Positions 63,487 through 64,000 of a DNA stretch of 64,000 bases are shown piece after piece. The DNA comes from Blastococcus tunisiensis. GTDB taxonomy: Bacteria; Actinomycetota; Actinomycetes; Mycobacteriales; Geodermatophilaceae. The stretch spans positions 62,001-126,000 of the forward strand of contig NZ_FOND01000007.1 in NCBI RefSeq assembly GCF_900112815.1, given 5' to 3'. The notes beneath the pieces are model-generated. The model was given only the letters and a program-made list of their open reading frames with translations. It searched no databases and was not told the origin of the DNA. The position numbers were made by a program, and so were the translations under genes. The first letter of the stretch is position 1. Every line of letters starts with the position of its first letter.

Positions 63487-64000
63487 GTGCCTGGCCACGA
63501 TGCCTTCCCGCCCTCCCGGGCGCGAGATCAGGCGTGTCAGCGCGCTCCGGTGGGGCGCCCACGCGACCCGTCCCGTGATGACGCGATCAAGCTCGCTGCG
63601 TTGCGGGTCTTGGCAGAGGCCGGCTACTGCGGTCTGACCATGGACGCCGTCGCCGCCACGGCCGGGGTAGGCAAGGCCACCATCTACCGGCGCTGGGCGA
63701 GCAAGGGTGATCTGCTGCTGAGCGTCATCGACGATGCCACCGCCGACCAGCTGACCCGACCCGACACCGGCTGCCTGCGCGAGGATCTTCTGGTGCTTCT
63801 GAACTCCCTCGCCGAGGTCCTCGCCGGTCCGTCTGGCCGGGCGAGCCGGACCCTGCTCGGTGCACTGCACCATGAACCCACGCTGGCCGAGGTCTTCCGG
63901 CAGGGGCCGCTGGCCCGCTGGCAGGAAGCCTTCACTGAGGTCATCGACCGCGCCGTGGACCGGCGAGAGCTCCGACCGGGAACAGGCGTCTGGATGGCGG
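63487..64000 (+). CDS. TetR/AcrR regulator, cut by window end
   Basis: The first 171 residues of a TetR regulator closely related to the one at 55466-56095. The helix-turn-helix reads LTMDAVAATAGVGKATIYRR and WASKGDLLLSVIDDATADQL, the sensor part PTLAEVFRQGPLARWQEAF. The frame is open to the last base, so the C-terminal 35 or so residues lie outside. The GTG at 63487 has no ribosome binding site and a -10-like TACGGT eight bases upstream, as for the other TetR genes here. Confidence 0.88.
   Translation, partial: MPGHDAFPPSRARDQACQRAPVGRPRDPSRDDAIKLAALRVLAEAGYCGLTMDAVAATAGVGKATIYRRWASKGDLLLSVIDDATADQLTRPDTGCLREDLLVLLNSLAEVLAGPSGRASRTLLGALHHEPTLAEVFRQGPLARWQEAFTEVIDRAVDRRELRPGTGVWMA

Overview
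The window is high-GC DNA with strong third-position GC bias. Lsr2, an N-terminal Clp-domain protein, a SigE-type ECF sigma factor, SARP/BTAD regulation, several apparently leaderless genes and a fliG gene point to a motile actinobacterium. A member of the Geodermatophilaceae (Geodermatophilus, Blastococcus or Modestobacter) fits best, but this is inference from gene content. No rRNA, tRNA, CRISPR array or insertion sequence was found.

Layout. 0.4-3.3 kb: a small membrane protein, then an operon of ECF sigma factor, one-pass membrane protein and lipoprotein serpin. 3.3-12 kb: unknown small genes and a GGDEF-EAL protein, then a belt of gene debris (a lipoprotein with a fliG scrap, an NTF2-like end, a receiver-domain piece). 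12.3-16 kb: a PAS-GGDEF-EAL protein, a decayed zinc-ribbon pair and a Clp-N protein. 16.2-21.8 kb: a giant relaxase-helicase-primase with no conjugation apparatus beside it. 22.7-27.1 kb: a SARP-type ATPase regulator divergent from an alpha/beta hydrolase, with an 11-bp-phased direct repeat between them. 27.5-32.8 kb: a SIR2-HerA antiphage cassette with an overlapping third KTSC-domain gene, divergent from an exonuclease-TerB-BRCT operon. 33-40 kb: a signalling block (RsbW-like ATPase, PAS-GAF-SpoIIE phosphatase, GGDEF and GAF-EAL proteins). 40-47 kb: small zinc-finger proteins, a secreted phosphodiesterase, an orphan fliG and several pseudogenes. 48-53.9 kb: a complete TPP-riboswitch-controlled thiamine operon, cytX-thiE-thiO-thiS-thiG-thiE2-thiD. 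54.6-64 kb: four TetR regulators, a second PAS-GGDEF-EAL protein, Lsr2, a DUF5999 protein and two more pseudogenes.

How it works together. Five proteins make or break cyclic di-GMP, and a SpoIIE/RsbW pair suggests partner-switching stress control. The thiamine operon looks like housekeeping metabolism; the SIR2-HerA block, the relaxase and the debris are accessory. A recurring pattern is an intact gene in one place and a decayed relative elsewhere in the window: the zinc-ribbon pair, a small two-helix membrane protein, a TetR family, fliG, RsbW/SpoIIE, and perhaps an unknown VWSW family. This suggests repeated duplication or import followed by decay.
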